From an uncultured Marmoricola sp. (GTDB taxonomy: Bacteria > Actinomycetota > Actinomycetes > Propionibacteriales > Nocardioidaceae): DNA of 8,400 nucleotides. The position numbers and the translations under genes are program-made. Location of the stretch: positions 1 to 8,400 of the forward strand of contig NZ_CALTZE010000147.1 in assembly GCF_943913695.1 (NCBI RefSeq), in the 5' to 3' direction. Below the pieces are notes generated by a model. That model made no database searches. It was given only the letters and a program-made list of their open reading frames with translations, and had not been told where the DNA came from. Shown here piece by piece: positions 8,339 to 8,400 of this stretch; the first letter of the stretch is position 1, and the number at the start of each line of letters is the position of its first letter.

Positions 8339-8400
8339 GGGGCCTTGGCGCAATTGGTAGCGCACCTGCTTTGCAAGCAGGGGGTTAGGGGTTCGAGTCC
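8339..8400 (+). tRNA. tRNA-Ala (anticodon TGC), cut by the window end
   Basis: The 5' acceptor strand GGGGCCT (8339-8345) is followed by D stem GCGC/GCGC (8348-8351, 8360-8363) with loop AATTGGTA. The anticodon stem is CCTGC/GCAGG (8365-8369, 8377-8381) with loop TTTGCAA and anticodon TGC at 8372-8374. The variable loop is GGGTT. The T stem starts AGGGG (8387-8391) with loop TTCGAGT (8392-8398) and the first two bases of its 3' strand. The remaining T-stem and acceptor bases lie outside the window. It reads GCA and, by wobble, other alanine codons. No separate promoter is visible in the 22 bases after the DLW-39 gene. Confidence 0.95.

Overview
The window is a high-GC actinobacterial chromosomal segment. 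The GyrB and GyrA sequences, the DUF3566 membrane protein after gyrA, the tRNA-Ile(GAT) / tRNA-Ala(TGC) pair and a 41-codon DLW-39 type gene form a gene order typical of Actinobacteria close to oriC (usually dnaA-dnaN-recF-dciA-gyrB-gyrA). Third codon positions are almost all G or C. Codon style and protein wording (for example the GyrB start SYDASAIQVLEGLEAVRKRPGMYIG, split here as SYDASAIQ...KRPGMYIG) fit a Nocardioides-like member of the Propionibacteriales. That genus placement is inference from memory, not a search.

Layout, all on the + strand: (1) gyrB, whose frame is open to the left edge, so its true start is probably outside the window; (2) a 102-bp spacer carrying a 35-bp imperfect palindrome that resembles a dispersed repeat, then the gyrA ribosome binding site; (3) gyrA with a complete C-terminal beta-pinwheel and an acidic tail; (4) a DUF3566 two-helix membrane protein with a long Ala/Lys/Glu-rich helical N-terminus, its ATG overlapping the gyrA stop by one base; (5) a dyad and a probable promoter, then tRNA-Ile(GAT); (6) a 700-residue MMPL-family (RND superfamily) transporter; (7) a hairpin overlapping a TAGGCT box, then the small DLW-39 family gene; (8) the start of tRNA-Ala(TGC), cut by the window end.

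How the genes work together: gyrB and gyrA encode the two subunits of DNA gyrase (A2B2), which introduces negative supercoils, and are probably co-transcribed together with the DUF3566 gene. The two tRNA genes and the DLW-39 gene form a second conserved neighbourhood. The MMPL transporter is the only accessory-looking gene and sits between the conserved tRNA-Ile and DLW-39/tRNA-Ala parts.

I see no mobile element, CRISPR array, defence system or unknown multi-gene system. The region is largely core housekeeping DNA; the points worth a second look are the gyrB start, the gyrB-gyrA palindrome, loop insertions in GyrB, the degenerate second GyrA-box, the inserted MMPL gene, and the similar promoter boxes before tRNA-Ile and DLW-39.
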